Below, in pieces: positions 7,160 to 14,428 of a stretch of 26,872 bases of DNA. Within the stretch, counting starts at the first letter, position 1. Every line of letters starts with the position of its first letter. Made by a program: the position numbers and the translations under genes. The notes under the pieces are model-generated. The model was given only the letters and a program-made list of their open reading frames with translations. It was not told the DNA's origin and searched no databases. Origin of the DNA: BOG-938 sp035524315 (lineage in GTDB: Bacteria; Pseudomonadota; Alphaproteobacteria; Caulobacterales; Caulobacteraceae); NCBI GenBank assembly GCA_035524315.1, contig DATKPD010000084.1, forward strand, positions 1 through 26,872. Direction: 5' to 3'.

Positions 7160-7848
7160 CCGCGCTGCCCCAGGGACTGGTCGGCCGGCCCATCGCCCAT
7201 CGCGGGCTGTGGCGCCCGGGCCTGCGCCCTGAGAACTCGCTGGCGGCGTTCGAGGCGGCGTGCGCGGCCGGATATGGCATCGAGCTGGACGTGCAGTTGA
7301 CCGCCGACGGCGAGGCGGTGGTGTTCCACGACCACGACCTGGACCGCATGACCGCCGAATCCGGCCTGGTGGAGGAGCGCACCGCCGCGGAGCTCAGCCG
7401 CCTGACCCTTCTGGGCGGTGACCACCAGACCATCCCCTTGCTGGCCGACGCCCTGGCGGTGATCGCCGGGCGCGTGCCGGTCCTGGTCGAACTGAAGACG
7501 CCGCCGTGCCAGGACGGGCCGCTGGAGGCGCGCGCGGCGGACCTGTTACGCGGGTACGCCGGCCCGGCCGCCGTGCTCAGCTTCAACGCCAAGGCCCTGG
7601 CGGCGTTCAGGCGCCATGCGCCCGAGGTCGCGGCGGGCCTTAATCTCGCGCCGGCGGACCGTCTGGACGCAGCGTCATTTCGACCGGACTTTCTGTCTAT
7701 AAACCAGCAGCTTGCAGGCCAGTCCTTCGTTGCCGACTGGCGCACGGCCGGCGGCAGCGTCATCGCGTGGACCGTGCGCACGGCGGCCGAGCGGCAGGCG
7801 CTGGAGGGCCACGTCGACAACATCGTGGTCGAGGGTTTCCGGCCTTGA
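7156..7848 (+). CDS. Glycerophosphodiester phosphodiesterase family protein
   Basis: The 230-residue protein is a small GDPD of the UgpQ type, expected to hydrolyse glycerophosphodiesters to glycerol-3-phosphate and an alcohol. The active-site pattern is intact: AHRG with the first His, PENSLAAFEAA with the Glu, IELDVQLTADGEAVVFHDHDLDRM with Glu, Asp and the second His, and LVELKTP for the third acidic strand. There is no signal peptide, so it probably acts in the cytoplasm. The GTG start at 7156 overlaps the RidA-like stop by four bases, and its TGA overlaps a TTG start of the next gene, so the three genes look translationally coupled. Without the overlap the first Met would lie inside the barrel. 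Confidence 0.92.
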   Translation: MTALPQGLVGRPIAHRGLWRPGLRPENSLAAFEAACAAGYGIELDVQLTADGEAVVFHDHDLDRMTAESGLVEERTAAELSRLTLLGGDHQTIPLLADALAVIAGRVPVLVELKTPPCQDGPLEARAADLLRGYAGPAAVLSFNAKALAAFRRHAPEVAAGLNLAPADRLDAASFRPDFLSINQQLAGQSFVADWRTAGGSVIAWTVRTAAERQALEGHVDNIVVEGFRP

Positions 7849-9008
7849 GCCTGCCCTCCGCGGTATCGGTGCACAGGCGTATCGCCGAGATCGGCAAGGC
7901 GGCGTGGAACAGCTGTCTGTCGCGAGAGGATTACGCGGCAAACCCATTCGTCGATTTCGATTTCCTCGACGCGCTTGAAGTCACGCACTGCGCCGTCGAG
8001 CGCACCGGCTGGAGCCCCTGCCATCTCGAACTGAAGGATGGCGAAGGCCGCACAGCCGCGGTCATGCCGTTGTACCTGAAGTCCCATTCGCGCGGCGAAT
8101 ATGTGTTCGATCACGCCTGGGCCGACGCCTATGAGCGGGCGGGCGGGCGCTATTACCCCAAGCTGCAGAGCGCGGCGCCGTTCTCACCGGTGACGGGCCC
8201 CCGCCTGCTGGTGCGGCCCGACGTGGAGCGCGCCTCGGCCCAGCGCCTGCTGCTCGGCGGCGCCTTGACCCTGTGCGAGCGCGTGGGCGCGTCGGGGGTC
8301 AACATCACCTTCCCGACCGAGCAGGAATGGACCCTGCTGGGCGAGGAAGGCCTGCTGCAGCGGCAGGACCAGCAATATCACTGGCACAACCGGGGCTATG
8401 GCTCGTTCGACGACTTCCTGGCCCAGCTGTCGTCGGGCCGGCGCAAGACCATCCGGCGCGAGCGGCGCGACGCCCTGGCCGCGGTCGAGGTGGTCGCCCT
8501 GAGCGGCGCGGAACTGACCGAGGCGCACTGGGACGCCTTCTTCGGCTTCTACATGGACACGGGCGGGCGCAAATGGGGCCAGCCCTACCTGAACCGCGCC
8601 TTCTTTTCCGAGCTGTCGGCGCGCATGGCCGAGCGCATCCTGCTGATCCTGGCGCGGCGAAATGGCCGGTGGATCGCCGGCGCCATCAACCTGATCGGAG
8701 CGGACTGCCTCTACGGCCGCCACTGGGGCTGTATCGAGGACGTGCCGTTCCTGCATTTCGAGCTGTGCTACTACCAGGCGATCGAACACGCGATCCGCCT
8801 GGGCCTGGCGCGGGTCGAGGCCGGGGCCCAGGGCCAGCACAAGATCGCGCGCGGCTACCTGCCCGCCCCCGTCTATTCGGCCCACTACATCCGCGACAAG
8901 GCGCTGCGCCAGCCGGTGGCGCGATATCTGGAACAGGAGCGCCAGTCGGTGCGCGAGGAAATGGACTGGCTGGCCGAGGAATATTCGCCGTTCAAGGCGA
9001 CGGACTGA
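7845..9008 (+). CDS. DUF482 / FemAB-like GNAT-fold acyltransferase
   Basis: The 387-residue protein belongs to the DUF482 family, annotated as peptidogalycan biosynthesis or GNAT-type proteins; the actual substrate is not established. Diagnostic segments are AVMPLYLKSHSRGEYVFDHAWADAYERAGG, YYPKLQSAAPFSPVTGPRLLV, and the C-terminal half with GRKWGQPYLNRAFF, AGAINLIG, LYGRHWGC and HFELCYYQAIEHAI. The likely start is TTG 7845, which overlaps the GDPD stop in a TTGA arrangement; GTG 7869 is an alternative but would cut the conserved first strand (VSVHRRIAEI). It is the last gene of the RidA-like/GDPD/DUF482 cassette. Confidence 0.88.
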   Translation: MSLPSAVSVHRRIAEIGKAAWNSCLSREDYAANPFVDFDFLDALEVTHCAVERTGWSPCHLELKDGEGRTAAVMPLYLKSHSRGEYVFDHAWADAYERAGGRYYPKLQSAAPFSPVTGPRLLVRPDVERASAQRLLLGGALTLCERVGASGVNITFPTEQEWTLLGEEGLLQRQDQQYHWHNRGYGSFDDFLAQLSSGRRKTIRRERRDALAAVEVVALSGAELTEAHWDAFFGFYMDTGGRKWGQPYLNRAFFSELSARMAERILLILARRNGRWIAGAINLIGADCLYGRHWGCIEDVPFLHFELCYYQAIEHAIRLGLARVEAGAQGQHKIARGYLPAPVYSAHYIRDKALRQPVARYLEQERQSVREEMDWLAEEYSPFKATD

Positions 9009-9040
9009 TCGCCGAACGCGGCGGGGCCGCGACCGAAGCC

Positions 9041-9083
9041 GCATGATTGCGCACAAAATCGCTCACACTTTTGCGGATCATGC
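9041..9083. repeat. Palindromic intergenic element
   Basis: GCATGAT at 9041-9047 and ATCATGC at 9077-9083 form a perfect 7-bp inverted repeat around a 29-base centre that itself has partial symmetry (GCGCACAAAA against TTTTGCG). Its pattern, a run like CACTTTTGCGGATCATGCTCTA, resembles interspersed palindromes I recall from alphaproteobacterial intergenic regions. It lies between the DUF482 and LigB-like genes and could also form an RNA hairpin at the end of the operon. Confidence 0.5.
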
Positions 9084-9135
9084 TCTAGCCTTCGCCGCAA
9101 ACGGGGACCGGCCGGCGGCGGGAGGACATTGAAGC

Positions 9136-10125
9136 ATGGCGAAAGTTGTTCTGGGCATCGGCACCTCGCAGAGTTCGATCCTTGGCATTCCGCCCGAGCA
9201 CTGGGCCGACCGCGGCAAGAAGGACATGGGCAGCCAACGGATCTTTCGCGCCGACGGAACGAAGGTCTCCTACGCTGAACTGGCCGCCGAAGTGGGCGAC
9301 AAGTATGCCGACCGGATCGTAGAGCCGCGGGTCAGCGCGTTCTTCACCGGATCACGCAAGGCGGTGAAACGCCTGGCAGACGACATCGCGCGCGCCCAGC
9401 CCGATCTGCTGGTGGTGATCGCCGACGATCAGGCCGAGTTGTTCGACCGCGTCAGCATGCCCGCCGTCTCCATCTATCGCGGAGCCCACCTGACGACGGC
9501 GCGCAAGGATCTGCCGGAAGGCGCGCCAGACTGGATGCAGGCCTGGTACGGCATCCACAAGATCGACCGCTCGCGCAATTACCCGGCCGCGCCGGAACTG
9601 GCGGACGAGCTGATCGAAAAGCTGATCGCCCGGGAATTCGACGTGGCGGCGGTCGGCGAGCCGGTCAATCCCGACAAGGGCATCGGCCATGCCTGGGCGT
9701 TCGTGCCCAACATGCTGTGCAACGGCCGCACGATCCCGATCCTGCCCGTGGTGCTCAACACCTGGTATGCGCCCAATGTGCCGACCCTGGCGCGCTGCTA
9801 CAAACTGGGCCAGGCCCTGCGCGCCGCGCTGGACGAGAGCCCCAGGGACCTGCGGGTGGGCATCATCGCCTCGGGCGGGATGAGCCATCACCTGATCAAC
9901 GAGGACCTCGACCGGCAGGTGCTGAAGGCGATGCAGACGGGCGACGAGGCGACGCTGGTCAATCTGCCGCTCGAGGCGCTCTACGGCGGCACCTGCCAGG
10001 TGCGCGACTGGATCGTGCTCGCCGGCGCGCTCGGCGGGCTCAAGAGCCAATGGGCGGAGTATTGGCCGGGCTATCGCACCCCCGCGGGAACCGGCGTCGG
10101 CCTGGGCTTCGCCAGCTGGTCCTAG
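9136..10125 (+). CDS. LigB-like class III extradiol dioxygenase family protein with altered metal ligands
   Basis: The 329 residues resemble the catalytic subunit family of protocatechuate 4,5-dioxygenase (LigB) and related extradiol enzymes that cleave aromatic rings using Fe(II). Family segments are the N-terminal VLGIGTSQSS, DLLVVIADDQAELF, GIGHAWAFVPNML (H185), PVVLNTWYAPNVPT and GIIASGGMSHHLINEDLD (H251/H252). In LigB the metal ligands are His12, His61 and Glu242; here residue 12 is Gln and the second ligand position (ADDQ, Q99) is also Gln. Gln at the second position may be common in this subfamily, but Gln12 looks unusual. The protein may therefore have another metal, another reaction, or no catalysis. 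The ribosome-binding site GGGAGGA precedes ATG 9136. No other aromatic-catabolism genes are nearby. Confidence 0.8.
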   Translation: MAKVVLGIGTSQSSILGIPPEHWADRGKKDMGSQRIFRADGTKVSYAELAAEVGDKYADRIVEPRVSAFFTGSRKAVKRLADDIARAQPDLLVVIADDQAELFDRVSMPAVSIYRGAHLTTARKDLPEGAPDWMQAWYGIHKIDRSRNYPAAPELADELIEKLIAREFDVAAVGEPVNPDKGIGHAWAFVPNMLCNGRTIPILPVVLNTWYAPNVPTLARCYKLGQALRAALDESPRDLRVGIIASGGMSHHLINEDLDRQVLKAMQTGDEATLVNLPLEALYGGTCQVRDWIVLAGALGGLKSQWAEYWPGYRTPAGTGVGLGFASWS

Positions 10126-10247
10126 GCCGGGGATATTCGCGGCCGGGATCGACGGCGAAGATTGCAGCCGGCGCGGGGAAGCCCTAGCGTCTGGGCCAAC
10201 CGGCAGCGGCCCCGCCGCGCATCAAGCCCAACCCCAGGGAGGTCCTT

Positions 10248-11003
10248 ATGAATCGCCGTTTCCGCGCCGCGCTGTCCGCGCTTGTGCTGTCGACCTCCGC
10301 CCTGTGCGCCCTGCCCCTGGCGGCGCACGCCCAGGCGCCCTCGCCCGCCATCGTCGCCGCCGTGGCCGACCCGGCCCGTCCGCCCGCCCAGGTGGCGCTC
10401 GATCCCAACCGCAAGCCGGCCGAGGTGCTGGCCTTCGCCGGGGTCAAGCCGGGCATGGTGGTGGCCGAACTGGGTTCGGGGGGCGGCTATTACACCCGCC
10501 TGCTGGCCAAGACCGTGGGGCCGAACGGCAAGGTGCTGGCCGTGGTGACGGAGGCCCAGGCGGCGCGGCCCAACGGCATGAACGGCCTGAACGCCGTCAC
10601 GGCGGCCTATCCCAATGTGACCGTGGTCACCGTGCCGAGCCTGGCGGGCATCGTCCTGCCGCAGAAGGCCGATCTGTTCTGGACCAGCGAGAACTATCAC
10701 GACTTCCACAACGGCCCGACGGCGGACATCGCGGGCATGGACAAGGCCGTGTACGACAACCTCAAGCCCGGCGGGATCTTCTATGTGGAAGACCACAGCG
10801 CCGCGCCGGGCGCGGGCCTGGCGGCCACTTCGGCCGTGCACCGCATGGACGAGGCCGTGGCCAAGAGCGAACTGATGGCCGCCGGCTTCAAGCTGGACGG
10901 CGAGAGCGACCTGCTGCGCAACCCGGCCGACAACCGGACAGGCTCCAACAGCGAGGCCGGCCACTACACCACCGACCGGTTCATGCTGCGGTGGAAGAAG
11001 TAG
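10248..11003 (+). CDS. Exported class I SAM-dependent methyltransferase-fold protein
   Basis: The 251-residue product starts MNRRFRAALSALVLSTSALC with a signal peptide ending near LAAHAQA. The mature part is a Rossmann-type methyltransferase: VVAELGSGGGYYTRLLAK is motif I for SAM binding, GPNGKVLAV the following acidic-strand region, and LKPGGIFYVEDH a classical post-II/III motif. A substrate cannot be assigned. A signal peptide on a SAM-using enzyme is odd because SAM is cytoplasmic; similar exported proteins are common in alphaproteobacteria and their role is unclear to me. A strong AGGGAGG site at 10236-10242 supports the start. It stands alone between the LigB-like gene and the GIY-YIG element. 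Confidence 0.88.
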   Translation: MNRRFRAALSALVLSTSALCALPLAAHAQAPSPAIVAAVADPARPPAQVALDPNRKPAEVLAFAGVKPGMVVAELGSGGGYYTRLLAKTVGPNGKVLAVVTEAQAARPNGMNGLNAVTAAYPNVTVVTVPSLAGIVLPQKADLFWTSENYHDFHNGPTADIAGMDKAVYDNLKPGGIFYVEDHSAAPGAGLAATSAVHRMDEAVAKSELMAAGFKLDGESDLLRNPADNRTGSNSEAGHYTTDRFMLRWKK

Positions 11004-11040
11004 GCGGCAAGTACGAGGTCGCGCGCCTAGGCGAAGGCTG

Positions 11041-11133
11041 CCGGAGCCTTTCCCGTCATCCCACGGGCGTCCCCCCGGGTCCGAGCGCCGCTCGGCCCGA
11101 GAACAGGCTCCGGACGAACCGGGGGACCCAAGC
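11041..11133. repeat. Left inverted-repeat copy with internal hairpins
   Basis: The outer arm occupies 11052-11072 and the inner arm 11112-11133. The 39-base insert between them contains CCGAGC-GCC-GCTCGG (11081-11095), extended by GGG/CCC on either side of a one-base bulge. CCGGAGCC at 11041-11048 pairs with GGCTCCGG at 11106-11113, so the whole left copy can fold into a branched structure. Confidence 0.75.
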
Positions 11134-11138
11134 GACGT

Positions 11139-11429
11139 TTACCAGTTCAGCCGCTCGTAGAGATCGTCCCACCTCGGATTGTCCCGCTCGATCAGATCGA
11201 TCTTCCAGCGGCGGTTCCATTTCTTGAGCCGCTTCTCGCGATGGATGGCGTGCTGAATGTCTTCGAAATATTCGGAATGAACCAGCCGGTGCACGCCGTA
11301 CCGCTTGGTGAACTGGGATCCGATGCCTTCACGGTGCTCAAAGGCGCGTCGAGGCAGGTCGGCGGTGACGCCGACGTAGAGCGTGCCGTAGGGCGCGCTG
11401 GCGAGGATGTAGACCCAGCCGGCCATCAA
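11139..11429 (-). CDS. Single-domain GIY-YIG endonuclease
   Basis: The 96-residue protein is a complete GIY-YIG nuclease domain of the small stand-alone type. WVYILAS provides the GIY-like strand, TLYVGVT the YIG-like strand, LPRRAFEHREG the catalytic Arg helix with His, FTKRYGVHRLVHSEYF the next strand, and IHREKRLKKWNRRWKIDLIERDNPRWDDL carries the catalytic Glu. All key positions look intact, so DNA-cleaving activity is plausible; the biological role of this group is unclear. It is transcribed opposite to its left neighbour and lies entirely within the inverted repeats, with the 3' end only 5 bases from the left copy and 36 bases between its start and the right copy. Confidence 0.93.
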   Translation of the reverse strand: MMAGWVYILASAPYGTLYVGVTADLPRRAFEHREGIGSQFTKRYGVHRLVHSEYFEDIQHAIHREKRLKKWNRRWKIDLIERDNPRWDDLYERLNW

Positions 11430-11465
11430 GCGAACCTAGCGGGGCCATTGGGCGTGGCCAAGGTG

Positions 11466-11511
11466 GCTTGGGTCCCCCGGTTCGTCCTTCGGACGCCCGT
11501 GGGATGACGGG
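11466..11511. repeat. Right inverted-repeat copy (compact)
   Basis: Inner arm 11466-11487 and outer arm 11491-11511 are separated by three bases. GGAC and GTCC ends on either side of the TTC spacer also make the copy self-palindromic at its centre (CGTCC-TTC-GGACG, 11484-11495). It is the reverse complement of the two arms of the left copy. Confidence 0.8.
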
Positions 11512-11550
11512 TGGTGAGAATTTACCCGCTTATTCTGTGACCCGTGACGC

Positions 11551-12486
11551 CTAGTTCAAGCGCCCTCGCGCCGGGCCCAGCAGCGCGCGGGCCAGGGGCC
11601 GGGCGGCGCAGGCGAGAAGGATCACGGGGCTGAGGGCCAGGGCCAGGGCGCGGGCGGGCAGGTTGGCGGCGCGCTTCATGAAGTAGCGGTTCAGGCCCCG
11701 GCCCTTGTGCATCTCGACCGCAAGCGAAGGCGCCTCGCTGGTCGAGCCTTCGTGCAGGACCGTGGCCGCCGGCTGGAACACCACCGCGCCGCCCGCCTGG
11801 CGCGCGCGCCAACACAGGTCGATGTCCTCGACGTGCAGGAAATAGCCCTCGTCGAAGCCCCCAAGCGCCGCGTAGTCCGCGCGGCTCATGCACAGGCAGG
11901 CGCCGGAGATGGTGGGAACGGCGGTTGGCGCGGCCGGGACCGGCTGGTCGTCGAAATGGATCTCGAACCGGCGCAGGGCCGGAAGGGCGGCCAGATGGGT
12001 CAGGCTGAGCAGGGTGCTCAAAGGCGTCACCTCGCCTCGCCGCGCGCCGCGCTGCTCGCTGCCGTCGGTGTTGAGCACGCGCGCGCCGACCACGCAGGGC
12101 GATGGGAAGCCCTGGCCGCCGGCGACCAGGGCCGCGAGGCAGCCGGGCTGTAGGTAGGCGTCGGGATTGAGCACGATCAGCCAGTCGCCCGTCGCGGCCT
12201 GGGCGCCCAGATTGCAGCCGCGGGCGAAGCCGACGTTGCCCTGGCCCTGGACGAGGGTGAAACGCGGCTCGCGCGCGGCAAGCTCCCGCAGGGCCGCCTC
12301 GTCCTCGGGCGCCGAACCGTTGTCGACCAGCACCAGTTGGCCCGCCAGCGGCTCGGCCAGCACGCGGTCGATCGATCGGAACAGCGGCGGCCCGGTGCGG
12401 TAGGCCACCATGATCACCGAAACGGCGGGCGCGCCCATCCCTGCCCTGCCCCCCTCAAGGGGGAAGGGATGAGTGTTGCTGGACAT
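11551..12486 (-). CDS. Family 2 glycosyltransferase (rhamnosyltransferase-like)
   Basis: The roughly 311-residue protein transfers a sugar from a nucleotide-sugar donor, most likely to a surface polysaccharide; donor and acceptor are not determinable. GT-A features are SVIMVAYRTG at the first strand, LVLVDNGSAPEDE, NVGFARGCNLG, the metal-binding region LNPDAYLQPG, SGACLCMSRADYAALGGFDEGYF and VEDIDLCWRARQAGG with the catalytic acid. The C-terminus (about 280-300) has a hydrophobic helix that may contact the membrane. The ATG at 12486 follows the thrS stop after one base (TAGGATG), but residues 3-17 are a translated interspersed repeat, so the Met at 12438, directly before the first strand (MGAPAVSVIMVAY), may be the true start. 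The in-frame ATG at 12501 would overlap thrS. Confidence 0.88.
   Translation of the reverse strand: MSSNTHPFPLEGGRAGMGAPAVSVIMVAYRTGPPLFRSIDRVLAEPLAGQLVLVDNGSAPEDEAALRELAAREPRFTLVQGQGNVGFARGCNLGAQAATGDWLIVLNPDAYLQPGCLAALVAGGQGFPSPCVVGARVLNTDGSEQRGARRGEVTPLSTLLSLTHLAALPALRRFEIHFDDQPVPAAPTAVPTISGACLCMSRADYAALGGFDEGYFLHVEDIDLCWRARQAGGAVVFQPAATVLHEGSTSEAPSLAVEMHKGRGLNRYFMKRAANLPARALALALSPVILLACAARPLARALLGPARGRLN
12450..12463. repeat. CCCCCT-CA-AGGGGG palindrome of an interspersed repeat
   Basis: A perfect 6-bp inverted repeat with a two-base loop is flanked by CCCTGCCCTG on one side and AAGGGATGAG on the other. The same type of C-run/G-run palindrome is widespread between genes of GC-rich alphaproteobacteria. 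Here it falls inside the 5' end of the glycosyltransferase frame. Confidence 0.6.
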
Positions 12487-12487
12487 C

Positions 12488-14428
12488 CTAGTCGGGTTCA
12501 CCGGCCAGGCGCTTCAGGTCGGGGGGAAGCGCCTCATAGGCCAGCTGTTCGGCGGCGTCGGCCAGGGACAGGATGCGCTGACCGTCCGATCCCAGGCGGC
12601 GGAGGGCGACCTGCCCGCTCTCGGCTTCCTTGCGGCCGACCACGGCGATCACCGGGGTCTTGCCCACGCTGTGCTCGCGCACCTTGTAGTTGATCTTCTC
12701 GTTGCGCAGGTCGGTGTCGACCCGCAGGCCGGCCTTGCGCAGGGCCGCGGCGACCTCTTCGGCATAGCCGTCGGCGTCCGAGGTGATGGTGGCGACCACC
12801 ACCTGCACCGGGGCGAGCCACAGCGGGAACTTGCCGGCGAAGTTCTCGATCATGATGCCAATGAAGCGCTCGAACGAGCCCAGGATCGCCCGGTGCAGCA
12901 TGACGGGCCGCTGCTTGGAGCCATCCTCGGCCACATATTCGGCGTCGAGGCGCTCGGGCAGCACGTAGTCGAGCTGAAGGGTGCCGCAGGTCCAGGTCCG
13001 GCCGATGGCGTCCTTGACGATGAAGTCGAGCTTGGGCGCGTAGAAGGCCCCGTCGCCCTCGGCGATGACCGGCTCGACGCCCGCCAGGCGCGCGGCCTCG
13101 CCCAGCATGCCCTCGGCCTTGTCCCAGAAGGCGTCCGAACCCGCGCGCACGTCCGGCCGCGTGGCCAGGGCGACGTGATCGGTGTGCATGCCCAGGTCCT
13201 CGTGCACCGAGCGCGTGAGGCGCACGAACCGCTCGGTCTCCTCCACGATCTGGTCCTCGCGGCAGAAGATGTGGGCGTCGTCCTGGGTGAAGGCGCGCAC
13301 GCGCATCAGGCCGTGCAGCGAGCCGGAGGGCTCGTAGCGGTGGCAGGCGCCGAACTCGGCCATGCGGATGGGCAGTTCGCGATAGGAGCGCTGGCCGAAC
13401 TTGAACACCTGCACGTGGCCGGGACAGTTCATCGGCTTGAGCGAGAGCACCTCGCCCTCTTCGGTCTCGCACACGAACATGTTGGGGCGGTATTTGTCCC
13501 AGTGGCCCGAGGCCTCCCAGAACGAGCGGTCCAGCACCTGGGGCGTCTTGACCTCGATATAGCCGGCGTCGTCCAGGCGCCGGCGCATATAGGCCTCGAC
13601 CACGCGCCACAGAATCCAGCCCTTCTCGTGCCAGAACACCATGCCCCGGCCCTCTTCCTGCATGTGGAAGAGATCCATGGCCTTGCCGATCTTGCGGTGG
13701 TCGCGGGCCTCGGCCTCCTCGATGCGCTTGAGGTAGCCTTGCAGATCGGCCTCGCTGGCCCAGGCGGTGCCGTAGATGCGCTGAAGCTGGGCGTTGCGCG
13801 AGTCGCCGCGCCAGTAGGCCCCGGCCAGCTTGGTCAGCTTGAACGCCTTGCCGACGTAGCGCGTGGACGGCAGGTGCGGGCCCAGGCACAGGTCCTTCCA
13901 CGGGCCCTGCCAGTAGATCGAGATCGGCGCGTCCTCGGGCAGGTCCTCGATGATCTCGGCCTTGTAGGCCTCGCCGATGCTCTTGAAGTGGGCGATGGCC
14001 TCGTCGCGCGGCCACACCTCGCGGCGGATCGGCTCGTCGCGATCGACGATGGCGCGCATGCGCTCCTCGATCTTGGCCAGGTCGTCGAGGCTGAACGGCT
14101 CGGCGCGGGCGAAGTCGTAGTAGAAGCCGTCCTCGATCGAGGGACCGATGGTCACCTGCGTGCCGGGGAACAGCTCCTGCACCGCCTGGGCCATGATGTG
14201 CGAGACGTCGTGGCGCAGCACGTCGAGCGCCTCGGGCGACTGGAGGGTGAGAAGCTCGAACTTGCCGCCGTGCTCCAGCGGCCGCTCCAGATCGAGCAGG
14301 GCCCCGTCGAGCTTGACCAGCACCGAGCGCTTTTCCAGCGAGGGCGCGATGGAGGCGGCGACCTGCCGGCCGGTCACGCCTGGCGCGAACGAGCGCACGT
14401 TGCCGTCGGGGAACTGAAGATCGATCAT
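12488..14428 (-). CDS. thrS: Threonyl-tRNA synthetase
   Basis: This class II synthetase charges tRNA-Thr. The 646 residues agree with the bacterial size (about 640). Domains in order are TGS (IDLQFPDGNVRSFAPGVTG), the editing domain with the HxxxH motif in RHDVSHIMAQAVQELFP and the later Zn/water motif region YYDF, the catalytic core with motif 2 around FRELPIRMAEFGACHRYEPSG and the zinc ligand in SLKPMNCPGHVQVFK, motif 3 in RPVMLHRAILGSFERFIG, and the C-terminal anticodon-binding domain (LWLAPVQVVVATI onward). The ATG at 14428 overlaps the yidD stop and gives the standard start MIDLQFPDG; a GTG frame upstream is only the shadow of yidD. It is fifth in the minus-strand cluster starting at cysS. 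Confidence 0.97.
   Translation of the reverse strand: MIDLQFPDGNVRSFAPGVTGRQVAASIAPSLEKRSVLVKLDGALLDLERPLEHGGKFELLTLQSPEALDVLRHDVSHIMAQAVQELFPGTQVTIGPSIEDGFYYDFARAEPFSLDDLAKIEERMRAIVDRDEPIRREVWPRDEAIAHFKSIGEAYKAEIIEDLPEDAPISIYWQGPWKDLCLGPHLPSTRYVGKAFKLTKLAGAYWRGDSRNAQLQRIYGTAWASEADLQGYLKRIEEAEARDHRKIGKAMDLFHMQEEGRGMVFWHEKGWILWRVVEAYMRRRLDDAGYIEVKTPQVLDRSFWEASGHWDKYRPNMFVCETEEGEVLSLKPMNCPGHVQVFKFGQRSYRELPIRMAEFGACHRYEPSGSLHGLMRVRAFTQDDAHIFCREDQIVEETERFVRLTRSVHEDLGMHTDHVALATRPDVRAGSDAFWDKAEGMLGEAARLAGVEPVIAEGDGAFYAPKLDFIVKDAIGRTWTCGTLQLDYVLPERLDAEYVAEDGSKQRPVMLHRAILGSFERFIGIMIENFAGKFPLWLAPVQVVVATITSDADGYAEEVAAALRKAGLRVDTDLRNEKINYKVREHSVGKTPVIAVVGRKEAESGQVALRRLGSDGQRILSLADAAEQLAYEALPPDLKRLAGEPD

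Larger units (their letters stand above)
11041..11511. mobile_element. Candidate small element: GIY-YIG gene bounded by long inverted repeats
   Basis: The GIY-YIG gene sits between two inverted copies of a two-part repeat. The outer arms (11052-11072 and 11491-11511) are 21 bases and perfectly complementary; the inner arms (11112-11133 and 11466-11487) are 22 bases and also perfectly complementary. In the right copy the two arms are separated by 3 bases, in the left copy by 39 bases that hold extra hairpins. The arrangement resembles an insertion sequence or REP-type unit in which the nuclease gene is the only cargo. No target-site duplication was recognised, and mobility is inference. Confidence 0.5.

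Noticed and set aside
11041..11511. CRISPR array
   Set aside because: The repeats are inverted, only two in number and enclose a gene, so they do not form a direct-repeat array.
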